Notes under the pieces: generated by a model
Database searches by the model: none
Told to the model about the DNA's origin: nothing
Seen by the model: only the letters and a program-made list of their open reading frames with translations
Part shown: positions 9,710 through 18,494 of the stretch, one piece after another
Numbering within the stretch: the first letter of the stretch is position 1
Layout of the letters: every line of letters begins with the position of its first letter
Assembly (NCBI GenBank): GCA_036939355.1
Contig: JALLAP010000199.1
Location: 1-20,131 of the forward strand
Length of the DNA: 20,131 nucleotides
From: Thalassiosira profunda
Lineage: Eukaryota > Bacillariophyta > Thalassiosirophyceae > Thalassiosirales > Thalassiosiraceae
Direction: 5' to 3'
Program-made: the position numbers and the translations under genes

Positions 9710-12700
9710 CTAGTCCTCTCCCAAGATGCGCTTGAACATGTCCAGCAATTCCCGCTCGTCGTCCGTCATGCCCCCCTCGGCGCCCTCGTCGCTAGCTTTC
9801 TTGATGAGGTCGGAGATGTCCGACCCGTACATCTCCTTGAATTGACCTCGCACTTCCGCGAGCTCCTCCTCGGACACCTGCCCCGAGTCCATGAGGTCCT
9901 TCATCATCCCCAGCGTTTGCTTCAGGTCGTCCGGGCTCATTTCTCCGTCCATTCCCGGAAGTCCCATCCCCTCCATGCCCTCCATGCCTCCCATCGCTTT
10001 CATCATGTCCTCCATCCCTTCCATTCCTGGCATGTCTCCCAACATTCCCTCCATTTCCTCCGGGTTCTTCATCAGGTTCCTGTTATATGGGTAGAGGTTG
10101 GTGAGTTGCAGAGGCATCCAGCGATCGTCTCAATCTACATGGCACGGAACTCACATCATCATTTTCATCATGTGCTTTTGCATCAGCCCCTCGGCCTTCT
10201 TGTCCGCAATAGAAAAGACAAGCTGCAACGTGTCCACGCGGTCTTGGTCCCCGCCCATCATCGACGAGCCGGCGTAGACGCTGAACATCTGCTCCAAGTC
10301 CTTCTTCCGCAGCTTGCCCCCGTACGTGACCGGCTTGATCGTCACGTCCTCCGCCACAGCGTCGAAGAGGCTGGCGGCGTGGTCCATGAAGTCCATCACG
10401 ACGTTGATCGCCTCCACGGCCTTTTTGTCGTCCTTGTCCTTTCCCTTCAGCGTCGAGCTCGCCAGGTCGACGATGTCGATTATCATGCAATTGACCACAT
10501 TCGCGAAGATCTCGGCCGACTGCTCGTCCGTCAGGTCGGCGTCGCCCCGGGATTCGGTCAGGAGGGCTTTGGCCGGCTCGAGGTCGAACTTGTCGAAGGG
10601 CATGGCGCCCCACGAGGCCACCTCCGGGAATCGTCCGGGGGCACCGAAGGTGAGGATCTTCGCCAGGAGCGAGGCGAATTCCGGCGCCTGCGCGTTGGAC
10701 GCCACGAGAGCGTTCAGGTCGGTCTCCCGCGCGTCGGCGTTGCGCTTCGAGAAGATGCCGAGGGTCCGCTTTGGTTTGGGCGCCGGTTTGGGAGCCGGCA
10801 ACGGCGAGGGTGCCGGCTTCGGTGCCTCGGCTTTCGGCTCTGGTTTGGAAGGGGCCAGCTTCTTCTGTGTAAACTGCGCATAGTCGTCTATCATCGATTT
10901 GCATGTGGTCGGGAAAGGAGTCAAGCAGGATAAGAGAAGGAAATGACAAGTCGCTCTCTCCCAGGTCCGAACTGCACCAAGCTCATGGCCGAATCCCAGG
11001 AGTGCTGCATTGAGATGGACTCCTGCGATTCGGCCATTTAGCTTAGCGCCACCTGGCCTCCACCACGGTAGCGACAAAGCACACGCATCCAAAAATCAAG
11101 GAAGGAACTAACCGTCTTCGTCGTCCTCAAACTCATCCTCGTCGTCCTCCTCCTCGTCCTCCTCGTCGTTGCCCAGAATGAGCTTCAGCTGCCTTTCCCG
11201 CTCCGCTGCCGCCCCGGCGTTGTTCTCCTTATAATAATCCAGCCCGAACTTGAGCGCGCCCGCGCCGACTGCGACGGTGGCGACATTGCGGACGGTGGCG
11301 TACTCCTTGACCTTTCCGAGGGCGCCGCCTTTGGACGCGCCCTTTGATTTGGCGACGGCGGTGGCACTAGCAGCGTCGCGGCTCCCCGCGTTGGTGCCCG
11401 CGGCGGCGAAGACCTCGCCGTTGGCCGTGGCGGCGACGTCGTCGTCGGCAATCGCGCTCACTGCCGTGGCCGCAGCAGTAGCGGTCTCCTTCGCCGCCAC
11501 CGCCCCGGCCGCGACCGCCGCGCCGGCCGCCTTCTCCGCCAGCTTGGCCTCCTTCGCCGCCGCCTTCTCCGCAGCTCTGGCTTCCTTCGCAGCGGCCTTC
11601 TCCGCCGCCCGGGCCTCCCTCGCCGTCGCCCTCTTCGCAGCTCTAGCCTCCTTCTCGGCCGCCCGCTTTGCCTTCGCGGCCGCCCGCTCGGCCGCCTTGG
11701 CCTCCTTCCCACTCACACCGCCCGCCACACTGGCCACCGCTCCGGCGCCCGCACCCTCCTCCGAATACACGAACGGCGTCTCCCCCTGGCCCGGCGTCAG
11801 CCGCCCCCCGTGTTCCGCCATCAAACCTTCATATTGCTTGGCCACCTTCTCGGCCACCCGATCGTCCATCTTGTAAATGGCCCTAGTCTTCTCCCTCACC
11901 TCCTCCCCCGCAAAGTATTCCATCGGGTCGATCCCACGCGCCTTCACGTCGGCCACCTGGCACGCGACAATGTACCGTTGAAACTTGTGTTCCTCCCCGC
12001 TGGGCTTCTTCCCGCGATTCTTGAGGAAGTTCTTGGTCATCTGTTCGTTCTGGGGGGTGCCGGCAACCTTCTCCAAATCCACGTCGTGCTCGAGCAAAAA
12101 CACCTGGCGCTCGGCGTCGAGGTCCGTGTGCGGATCCTGCCCTTTGTCGAGCAAACTCCTTTTGAGCTGCTCCACATCTCTAGCCTTCTGCAGCTCGGCC
12201 GCCGCCTTCTCCGCCTGGTACTCCCTTTCATACGCATCCCGTGCCGCTTTCCCCTCGCTATCCTCAATGTCGTTACACTTCGCCATGAAGGCGTCGAACT
12301 CCTCCATCGACCTCTGCTTCCGCAATTCCTCCGCCTTCTTCTCGGCCTGGACCATGGGCGGGTCGTCCTTCTTCTTGTTCGCCCGCAGGACGATGGGGGC
12401 CGAGGCGCGGGCGGGGGGCACGAGTAGATTGGGTGCACCGAAGCGGAGGGTGGTGAAGGTGAGGAGGGCCAGCGTCAGGGGTTTGGATCTGCGGCGGAGG
12501 GTGGCCAGGATGCGAATGCGGCGGGATGGCAGGGGCCCGACGCCTTCCTCGGCAGACTCATCCTCGTCGTTGTTGGATGCCAGGAGGCCGTCGCGTCGGC
12601 GCGATGGCAGGGTGATGGATCCATCATGGTGCTGCACCGAGGCGACTGCTCGGCCGGGCGGAGGGGCGAAGGATTCCACATCGCCGGTCAATAATATGGC

Positions 12701-12736
12701 GGCGACGGTAGCCGCCGTGGCGAGGGGTCCCTTCAT
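9710..12736 (-). CDS. Plastid-targeted low-complexity protein of unknown function, three exons
   Basis: Exons 12736-11113, 10887-10155 and 10079-9710, with GT-AG introns of 225 and 75 bp; the joins keep frame, giving 908 residues. The start at 12736 begins with a signal peptide ending ..TGDVES|FAPPPG, resembling the heterokont ASAFAP bipartite plastid signal. A second hydrophobic stretch at about 87-105 ends in ARASA-P, which could be a membrane segment or a thylakoid-lumen signal. Then come a charged coiled-coil-like region (about 128-310), an Ala/Lys/Glu-rich helix (about 343-404), a run of Asp/Glu (about 524-543) and a Pro/Ala/Lys stretch. A predicted helical domain follows (FASLLAKILTFG.., YGGKLRKKDLEQMF), then a Met/Gly-rich segment (GMEGMEDMMKAMGGMEGM) and a helical C terminus. 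I do not recognise the family. The Met-rich part recalls SRP54 M domains in composition only. Two separate genes cannot be excluded. Confidence 0.62.
10080..10154 (-). other. Intron of the plastid protein gene, 75 bp
   Basis: Donor GTGAGT at 10154-10149, acceptor ATATAACAG ending at 10080; phase 2 (AT + G gives Met), joining KMMM to NLMKNPEEM. A stop codon inside the donor (TGA) makes the intron necessary for continuity. Confidence 0.75.
10888..11112 (-). other. Intron of the plastid protein gene, containing a hairpin
   Basis: Donor GTTAGT at 11112-11107, acceptor GATGATAG ending at 10888 after a pyrimidine-rich tract; phase 1 (G + AC gives Asp). The upstream exon frame stops immediately after the donor (TAG 11110-11108), which favours splicing. 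The downstream frame stays open through the intron. The hairpin at 10985-11037 is listed separately. Confidence 0.65.
10985..11037. repeat. Near-perfect 19-bp inverted repeat with 15-nt loop
   Basis: Arms 10985-11003 and 11019-11037 are reverse complements with one C-C mismatch (10996 against 11026); the loop is 11004-11018. Pairing does not extend beyond the arms. It lies inside the 225-bp intron. No flanking target-site duplication was seen, so a transposon remnant is not supported. Confidence 0.85.
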
Positions 12737-13340
12737 TGTCGCGAGTGCGTCGGTGGGCCACCAGGAGGGTCGGTCAGGGTGGGAGCCGCGGCTTTCAACC
12801 TCGGTGTGCGGTGTGCGGTTGCCAAGGTTGCAATCTTTTGTCTCCACAGTTGACTTCCGCGTGGAACCAAGAAATCTGCTTACCAACTACCAACTTGTCG
12901 AGCGAGACAGGAGCACAGGAGCAGACAGGAAACAGTTGTTGGCAAGGCATCGGAGATTATCTAAGAATAAGAGCTCACTGAGGGTACGACTAAGCGGTGC
13001 ACATATTCAAACGGGCAGTGCCGCCGAAGTTATGGGTATTGTATTGTATCCTTTGCATCCAATGTTTCCCTTATTGCCCTGTCTTTCCTTGACCGTCGCA
13101 TCCGTCAAGCTCAAGAAAGTTGGCCAAAGCGAATCTGTTCATCTGATGCGCATCAAGCACTTTTGCTAATTGATAAATCATCCAGCCCCCGCCAGTCCCC
13201 ATCGCAATCGCGCTTGTGGCATCGATTTCCGCCCCTTGCCCAAGTTTGCTGCCTCTAAAGTCCTTCCTTTGCCAATTGTATGATTCTCCGGAGCGTTCAG
13301 CATTCCTTTCGTATTCCCAGCGAAGATGAATCTGCTGTGT
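12737..13340. other. Intergenic region, 604 bp
   Basis: Upstream of the plastid protein gene and downstream of the acetyltransferase gene, both on the minus strand, so it should hold the former's promoter and the latter's 3' end. There is a short degenerate repeat of acaggagcaga type near 12907-12932 and AT-richer sequence from about 13015. No tRNA-like, conserved coding or other clear element was seen. Confidence 0.5.
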
Positions 13341-13889
13341 TCAGCCCAACTTCTTCTCCATCTCCATCAGGAAGTTGAGCGGCGTCGCCGACGAGAGCAT
13401 GTCCAGCCCCCCGTACACGCCCGGAGCAGAAAAGCCAAGTTTTTTGTACAGTGACACCGCCGGTATGTTCTTGCTCATGACCGTCAATTTCAGCGTCTCC
13501 CCCGCGCCCATCTCGCCTTCTACGGCCTCCATCATCCTTTCTGCGATTCCGCGCTTTCGCGCCTCCTCTCGGACGTACACGTTGTTCACCACATTGGTGC
13601 GCGTGTTGAGGTCGGCCGTGCCCAGGACCGTCCCATCTTTCTCCACTGCGATGACGCAGATGTATGGCTCTCGTTGTATCTGATCGGCGTTGCAAAATGA
13701 TTTGGCCGCGGGAAGATTGACGGGCTTGCCGGCGTAGGCCGACCGTCGGCAGTCCTGGATCGAGGGGAGGTCGGACGGCAGCTGCGCAAGGCGGATTTTG
13801 GGCGGGGCTGCCGTTTTGGGCACCAGCGACAGCGCTGGTGAGGAAATGAGAAAGGAGATAAGCAGCGGGAGCAGCCGGTGCGGTTGCAT
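13341..13889 (-). CDS. GNAT-family N-acetyltransferase with N-terminal targeting signal
   Basis: Single exon, 182 residues. An N-terminal hydrophobic signal (about 5-20, LLPLLISFLISSPALS) is followed by LVP. In diatoms a Leu in place of the usual Phe at the cleavage junction can still direct import into the plastid, so secretion and plastid targeting are both possible. The remainder is one GNAT fold: the acetyl-CoA-binding motif A is VYVREEARKRGIAERMM at 104-120, with the R-x-x-G-x-A signature RKRGIA at 111-116. Motif B is NIPAVSLYKKLGF at 141-153, whose Tyr148 is the usual general acid position. Substrate unknown. It is head to head with the SET methyltransferase gene, 144 bp between start codons. 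Confidence 0.85.
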   Translation of the reverse strand: MQPHRLLPLLISFLISSPALSLVPKTAAPPKIRLAQLPSDLPSIQDCRRSAYAGKPVNLPAAKSFCNADQIQREPYICVIAVEKDGTVLGTADLNTRTNVVNNVYVREEARKRGIAERMMEAVEGEMGAGETLKLTVMSKNIPAVSLYKKLGFSAPGVYGGLDMLSSATPLNFLMEMEKKLG

Positions 13890-14033
13890 GGCTGCCCGTG
13901 GACCGAAGGATGTGAAGGGAGGAATGGAGCGGGGAAATGCGGGCCAAAGGACACGAGAGATTGAGGCGGCCGGCCCTCACCTCAAATCCCGCGCGAGTAC
14001 GATATCCTGTCGACTACTACTTGGCAATGCACG
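13890..14033. promoter_or_regulatory. Putative bidirectional promoter, 144 bp
   Basis: The only sequence between the start codons of the divergent acetyltransferase and SET-domain genes, so both core promoters and leaders must fit here or extend into the genes. No TATA box was recognised. Confidence 0.5.
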
Positions 14034-16100
14034 ATGGGAGAGGAGGCCGACGGCGACGACAGGGGCGACGTCGCCTGGCGGGAGGCCGCGGCGTGGATTG
14101 AGCGGAACGGGTGAGAGAGAGTGAATGATCACATCTTGTGTCCAACCTGAGGCATCGTCTAGATGCGTCATGCGTCTTCGATAGCTGACAGCTCACGTCA
14201 CATCCTCCCCTCCTCTCCTTTGTCAGCGGCCGCGTCCACCCCGCTTTGCAATACGACGGCGCCCTCCGCCGGGTCTATCTGGGCGATCTCGGTGAAGATG
14301 ATTACCGCAGCGGCAATGGGCCACAGCCAGCAGCGGTCGACGCAGGGACCGCCCTCCTCGAGATACCCGACGCGTGCCTCGTCACCCTCCATTCTGTGGA
14401 GGCCGATGAGTCGTTTGGCAAGTCGCTGTTTGGGGCGGTGCATTCTCTGTCCGCCAACAACGATGGTGGGGGCGGCACTGGGGAGGGAGGGCTGTATCAC
14501 GACGCCCAAGACGTGATTTTGGCCCTCTTTCTGGCATACCTGCAGGAGCAGCTGGACCGCCATCAAAAGCAGCGGCAATCGTCAAACGATGCCAGTGCCA
14601 GCGCGTCGGATGCGCCTTGGTTGTTCTTTCGGCCGTACCTCGCCACGTTGCCCTCGTCGCATTCCTCCGAATCCTCGGCCAGTCTGCTCCCGCGGCAGTG
14701 GCCGGCGGAAACGCTTCGACGGCGGCTGGAGGGAACCTCGCTCTATCGACGGGTTCTGTCCGAGCAAAGGGGATTACGGAGGGAGTATGATCTGGTGAGG
14801 AAGGCATGGTGCGATCAGCGCGACATCAATGGAGAAAGTGAGCCGTTTCCGTCGTTTGAGCAGTACGGCGGCGCGATGGCAGTGCTCACCTCGAGGGGAT
14901 TTGCTGGCATGGGACGCGACGGGATCGACGCCCTCGTGCCGATGTTGGACTTGCTCAATCATGTTCGAGGGAAGGCGGGTGGAGAGAGTGCTGCTGCTGC
15001 CGATGTGGTGGAGAAGAGAGAGGAGAACGAGACCACCGGCAAGCCCTCGGGGCCCGACGTCCGGTACCGCCGGTACAGCGGAGACGGTGGCGAGGAAGAT
15101 GGGGCCCCATCAAAACGGCAGCGAATCGAAGGAGACGCCGACAATACTGCGCAATGTCAAATTGGCACGGAAGGCGTGCGTGTCAGTGCTGCCAGGCGGC
15201 TGAATGTGGGTTCGGAGCTGCACATGACCTACGGGGCCAAGGGGAACGCAGCGCTGCTGGGTCGGTACGGCTTCTGCATCGCGAACAACGTCGAGCCTGA
15301 TGGTAAGTTTACTTTGGGAGTCGTTCATTGAGGCAACCCACGTCCAAAAAACGTACTGCACACCCACTTCTATTGACGGTTGGCCACTCGCAGGATCGTG
15401 CAACGATGTGCTCGAACTTGCATTCCGTCCCGGCGAGAAGCCCGTGGAGCTTCGGAGGGGGCCCAAAGCGTACAGCTACGCCCCCTTTGTCCGGGCGTTG
15501 GATCTCTGCCGCGAGGCTGCATCTGAAAGTGGTGGTGACGAAAGGCAGGACGAGGAGGCGGTCGACGAGGGGCTGGATGCCTTTTTGGACTCGTGCGAAA
15601 ATTGGTTCGATGACGACGAGGAAGAGGACGAAGACGATGGAGGTGGCTTCGACGACTATCTCTACAACGCACAGTCTAATGCAGATGCTATGCATTCTGG
15701 CGATTCCCATCAGGTCTCGATGAAGCGTGATCTCAACGCGCTGGATAAGCTGAAGGAGGTCCTCCGAAGTGCAAAGGCTGGCCTTCAAAACAACAGTCTC
15801 CTACTGAACGAGAGCCCAAAAGACAATGTCACTGACGAGGACCGATACTGCATCGTCCTCGCTCGTTCTGAGATCCAGACGCTGGACTTTTACCTTGCGG
15901 CGGCGGATGCCCTGAATCGGCTACTTCTGAGGCACACAGAAATGCGACCAACCCGGGATGAGAATAGAGCGCAGGATCAAGAAATGAAAGCAGTAGAAGA
16001 GAAGAGTATCGGTGATGCGGTCGACGGGGAACAGCTCAGGGCACTTGTCAACGCATATGTGTCCATTCGATATCCAGGCATTGCGATGGATCAAGCGTGA
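14034..16100 (+). CDS. SET-domain protein lysine methyltransferase (SETD3/SETD6/Rubisco-LSMT class)
   Basis: Exons 14034-14110, 14227-15302 and 15394-16100 (introns of 116 and 91 bp, phases 2 and 1), giving 619 residues. Enzymes of this class transfer methyl from S-adenosylmethionine to lysine or histidine of non-histone targets. Visible landmarks: LPRQWPAETLRRRLEGTSLY near 181-200, DALVPMLDLLNH at 260-271 with the SAM-binding Asn-His at 270-271, GSELHMTYG ending at 362 with the catalytic Tyr361, then NAALLGRYGF at 366-375. The remaining 240 residues correspond to the alpha-helical Rubisco-LSMT substrate-binding domain, with a run of acidic residues near its start. An insertion of about 60 polar residues with a basic SKRQR patch sits between the NH motif and the last SET strand. 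The substrate and location are unknown. Confidence 0.85.
14111..14226 (+). other. SET gene intron 1, 116 bp
   Basis: Donor GTGAGA at 14111, acceptor TTTGTCAG ending at 14226; phase 2 (GG + C gives Gly). It links the short acidic first exon (26 codons) to the SET region. The first exon has no homology support of its own; it rests on the ATG, frame and splice signals. Confidence 0.65.
15303..15393 (+). other. SET gene intron 2, 91 bp
   Basis: Donor GTAAGT at 15303, acceptor ACTCGCAG ending at 15393; phase 1 (G + GA gives Gly), joining NNVEPD to GSCNDVLEL. The upstream frame stops inside the intron (TGA 15329-15331). Confidence 0.85.
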
Positions 16101-16486
16101 ACGCAGGTGGTCGTTCAGACGGCAATCTAGGGCTACCTGGGGCGAGCGACAGGGCAAGCAGCTACGCTACAGTTTCATGCCGACTCATCGCCAGCATCGC
16201 CGACAGCTGGGGCTGCTCTTAGCGTCTTCCTGCTCCAGTTATCCTGGGATTGGGCGCCTAAAAGTAGGGTTCTCATCGGAAGTGGGGCACTGCGATATCA
16301 TTGCAGCTAAGGGTGTCAAAGGGGCATGGCAAGAATGACCGGCGAAGATACCTGCCTTATTGCATGCAAGAACTTTGTTGACGTCATCAAAATGAGAACA
16401 CTTGGGGGTTCAGAGTTGACAGTTCGCTTCATTCAGTCAGCTTGTTCGCCCACAAAGAAAAGACCGAGACCGAAGAAGCTGCCGCC
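16101..16486. other. Intergenic region, 386 bp
   Basis: Holds the 3' end of the SET gene and the promoter and leader of the first cysteine-module gene. The only recognisable element is the TGACGTCA palindrome at 16379-16386. An initiator-like tcattcagtcag lies at about 16430-16441. No RNA gene was seen. Confidence 0.5.
16379..16386. promoter_or_regulatory. CRE-type palindrome TGACGTCA
   Basis: A perfect 8-bp cAMP-response-element palindrome 100 bp upstream of the start codon of the first cysteine-module gene. In the diatom Phaeodactylum tricornutum, TGACGT elements mediate CO2/cAMP repression of a carbonic anhydrase promoter through a bZIP factor. Relevance here is inference from the motif and its position. 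Confidence 0.4.
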
Positions 16487-17939
16487 ATGAACATCCCCAT
16501 CATCCTCGTTGCCTTCGTGGCTTGGTTGGCGTCCTGCTGCTCCGCCTCTAGCGTCAGGGGGCGCAGAATGGATGGTGCCGTCGATATGTGCGTCAATCTT
16601 TCCTCTGATCGTTACGGCAGCTATGGACATCAAACTGTAGCTGTGAGCGAGAAGGATTTTGCGCGTTGGCTAACGCGCCCCAAGCAGGGATGCAGGAGAG
16701 GTCCGGTGAGTGTCTGTCGCATTAATATTGGAATGCTCATTAGTATTGCCTCATGTTGTCTCACGCCATTTGTCAGTGCAATCGAGACGCTCGTCTCAAT
16801 AGGCGCCGGGACAGCGAGACCGTCGATGTTTGCCGGAGGTTTGGGGGAAGATTTCACGGAACGTGGCGCACGTTGAACGTACCAAGGTTCATGGGTGCGT
16901 GCCATTTGTCTGTCTGCCCGTTGCTTGAGTTCAACCGTCGTAACTCACGCACAACCCACATGTATTCTAGTCCGCTGGCTCGAGGAGCACGGGGCAAGTT
17001 CTGGCGCTTGTAAGGTCGTCTCTTTCGGGGAAGCACCGTCAGGGTTCGTGCCCGCCCCTCGAAAGATGATTCGGATGACTCAGACGACGACGACGATAAT
17101 CCCCTATGCATGAAGGTCGACGGAGATCTGTATGTGAGAGATGTGCAGAGTGCTCTCGACGAGCAATCTCGTGTCACATGTTTGCAATTGCAACTGACGT
17201 GTGTTCATATGCATTCTCTCGGTATGCAACAGACGGTGCAAGTCTCGGATAGGAAGTATGATTGGTTCCGTAATGAAGCAACATACGAAGGAGAGTGCGA
17301 TTCGAGCGACGAGACAAGAATCAGGCGCCGTGACAGGGGTAACTATTGCGCGAGAATCCAAGGCAAGTGGTATGACGTCGATACCGATGTCGACCGAATG
17401 TGGTGGAGAAGGAACACCCAGCGTTTCGAAGATGGAAGCTGCGATTTCGAGGACATCAATGATGCTGGTACGATAAGCATGTTCTACGACCGTGGCGGCT
17501 CCTCCACGAGGGACGGCGGAGGCAACGAGTATGATGACCGGTATTGCGTCTATGAGTACGGGGAGGATGAGTATCACACGGTCGACGTCACCTACGATCC
17601 AGATGAGCACAGCGTTTCTTTCATGCGCCAGTGGTTCGAAGACGCGGTCGAAGATGATGGAGGGTATGAGGGAAGGTGCGATGCCGACGACGAAGACATC
17701 ACTCCCACGGAAAAGCACAGGGAGTACTGTGTCAAAGTAGATGACGAATGGTGCACCGCATACACCGATCTCTACTGGCGAGATTGGTGGGAGGTACGCT
17801 TCAAATGTATTACATTGCAAAGCAATGCAGCCCTAACCATGCACCTGCTCTCGTCCAGTACTTTGCCGACGAAGTCCGCAACGGAGAGTGCGATGGCGAC
17901 TCTAACGACGACTGCGAGCTCTCCATGAAATTCAACTAG
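16487..17939 (+). CDS. Secreted protein of six two-cysteine modules (paralogue A)
   Basis: Unknown family. The start gccgccATG at 16487 opens with a signal peptide (MNIPIILVAFVAWLASCCSA). Proposed exons are 16487-16705, 16777-16894, 16971-17009, 17084-17133, 17233-17793 and 17859-17939, giving 355 residues. The mature protein is a tandem array of modules of 30-60 residues, each opening with Cys and ending in G-x-C. Cys pairs are C35/C69, C92/(lost), C134/C164, C181/C212, C247/C291 and C308/C340. Typical module text is YCVKVDDEWCTAYTD.. then aromatic-rich WRDWWE.., then GECD. The last module has two extra Cys (316, 348). Linkers are Asp/Glu-rich. The downstream neighbour is a paralogue, and the splices before TVQV and after PRFM fall at the same positions and phases there. 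The exon 3/4 junction is uncertain: a frame conflict at 17010-17083 may be an intron, an indel or a pseudogene lesion. Confidence 0.65.
17010..17083 (+). other. Ambiguous segment: 74-bp intron or frameshift in paralogue A
   Basis: Reading from 16971 gives VRWLEEHGASSGAC and then runs to a stop at 17113-17115. The frame that continues into the next module has a stop (TAA) at 17011-17013. A GTAAGG donor at 17010 with a CAG acceptor at 17083 restores frame (T + AC) and has the size of its neighbours, but it turns the module's closing Cys codon into Tyr. Against an intron, the plus-strand text just before the acceptor reads PSKDDSDDSDD, similar to YSKDPDTRT at this place in the paralogue. That favours one base missing, perhaps at the GGGG run 17027-17030. 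Confidence 0.5.
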
Positions 17940-18494
17940 GAGCCCGCCTTCCTTGTCTTGAATGAAGACAAAGCAAGAATCTTCTCTGGGAGTTGTCTGT
18001 TCATTAGAAGATGTAGAGACGAATGTTGTATCGATTGATAGCATGCACTGATTGTTGTATGGTAGTTACATAACAAATGAACCTCAATGGCTGTGTATCG
18101 TACTCAGAGCCAGGGCATCGCAACCCATCCATAGCTCCGCCTGAAGCCGAGGGAGTCACGCGGTCCCCCACTCCTCCTTCAGGCTGTCCTCAGCAGTCCC
18201 AGCTAGCCCTCGTCTCGCTTGTGAAATTTTTTTACGGGAGTTCGCATGTGTCAAGATGACCTCTGGACTTCGTATCATCGGCTCTCGATGTCTTGTCTCT
18301 CTTCTCTGTCCCACTTTTTGGTTGTCGTGCGCTTGCTTGACATCAAGAACTGATCATTCCCACGCTAAGCGAACACCTCTGGAACGTTGCTCCAGACAGC
18401 CTCATGCACCCTCTAGCTCCGCCGGCTCATATTTTTTCGACAAGCAACAGAGCTACATCAATCTGAACACACGAGAACCCAAAAGAATACTAGC
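17940..18494. other. Intergenic region between the paralogues, 555 bp
   Basis: Contains the 3' end of paralogue A and the promoter of paralogue B. A small 7-bp stem (17953-17959 / 17965-17971) lies 13 bases after the stop codon, and a larger imperfect hairpin is at 18139-18184. A T-rich tatttttt lies about 68 bp before the next ATG. There is no TGACGT element like that of paralogue A, and no coding or RNA gene is recognised. Confidence 0.5.
18139..18184. repeat. Imperfect hairpin in the spacer between paralogues
   Basis: Outer stem GCCTGAAG (18139-18146) with CTTCAGGC (18177-18184), inner stem GGAGT (18152-18156) with ACTCC (18170-18174), and a 13-nt loop. An internal loop separates the two stems. 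Function unknown. Confidence 0.5.

Noticed and set aside
9701..10933. 410-codon open frame on the plus strand, His/Val/Leu-rich
   Set aside because: Antisense to two exons of the plastid protein gene, with the composition expected of a shadow frame. It also runs across that gene's intron.
10151..11092. Independent gene starting at 11092
   Set aside because: Its first 68 codons fall in the proposed intron and look non-conserved. The upstream gene splices in frame into 10887, and the frame runs on through a second splice.
11985..13169. 394-codon plus-strand open frame extending past the plastid gene's start
   Set aside because: Mostly antisense to the plastid gene; the part beyond 12736 shows no conserved or domain-like sequence.
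17953..17971. 7-bp stem with 5-nt loop just after the stop of paralogue A, as a terminator
   Set aside because: Eukaryotic nuclear genes do not use hairpin terminators, and a 7-bp stem is within chance expectation.
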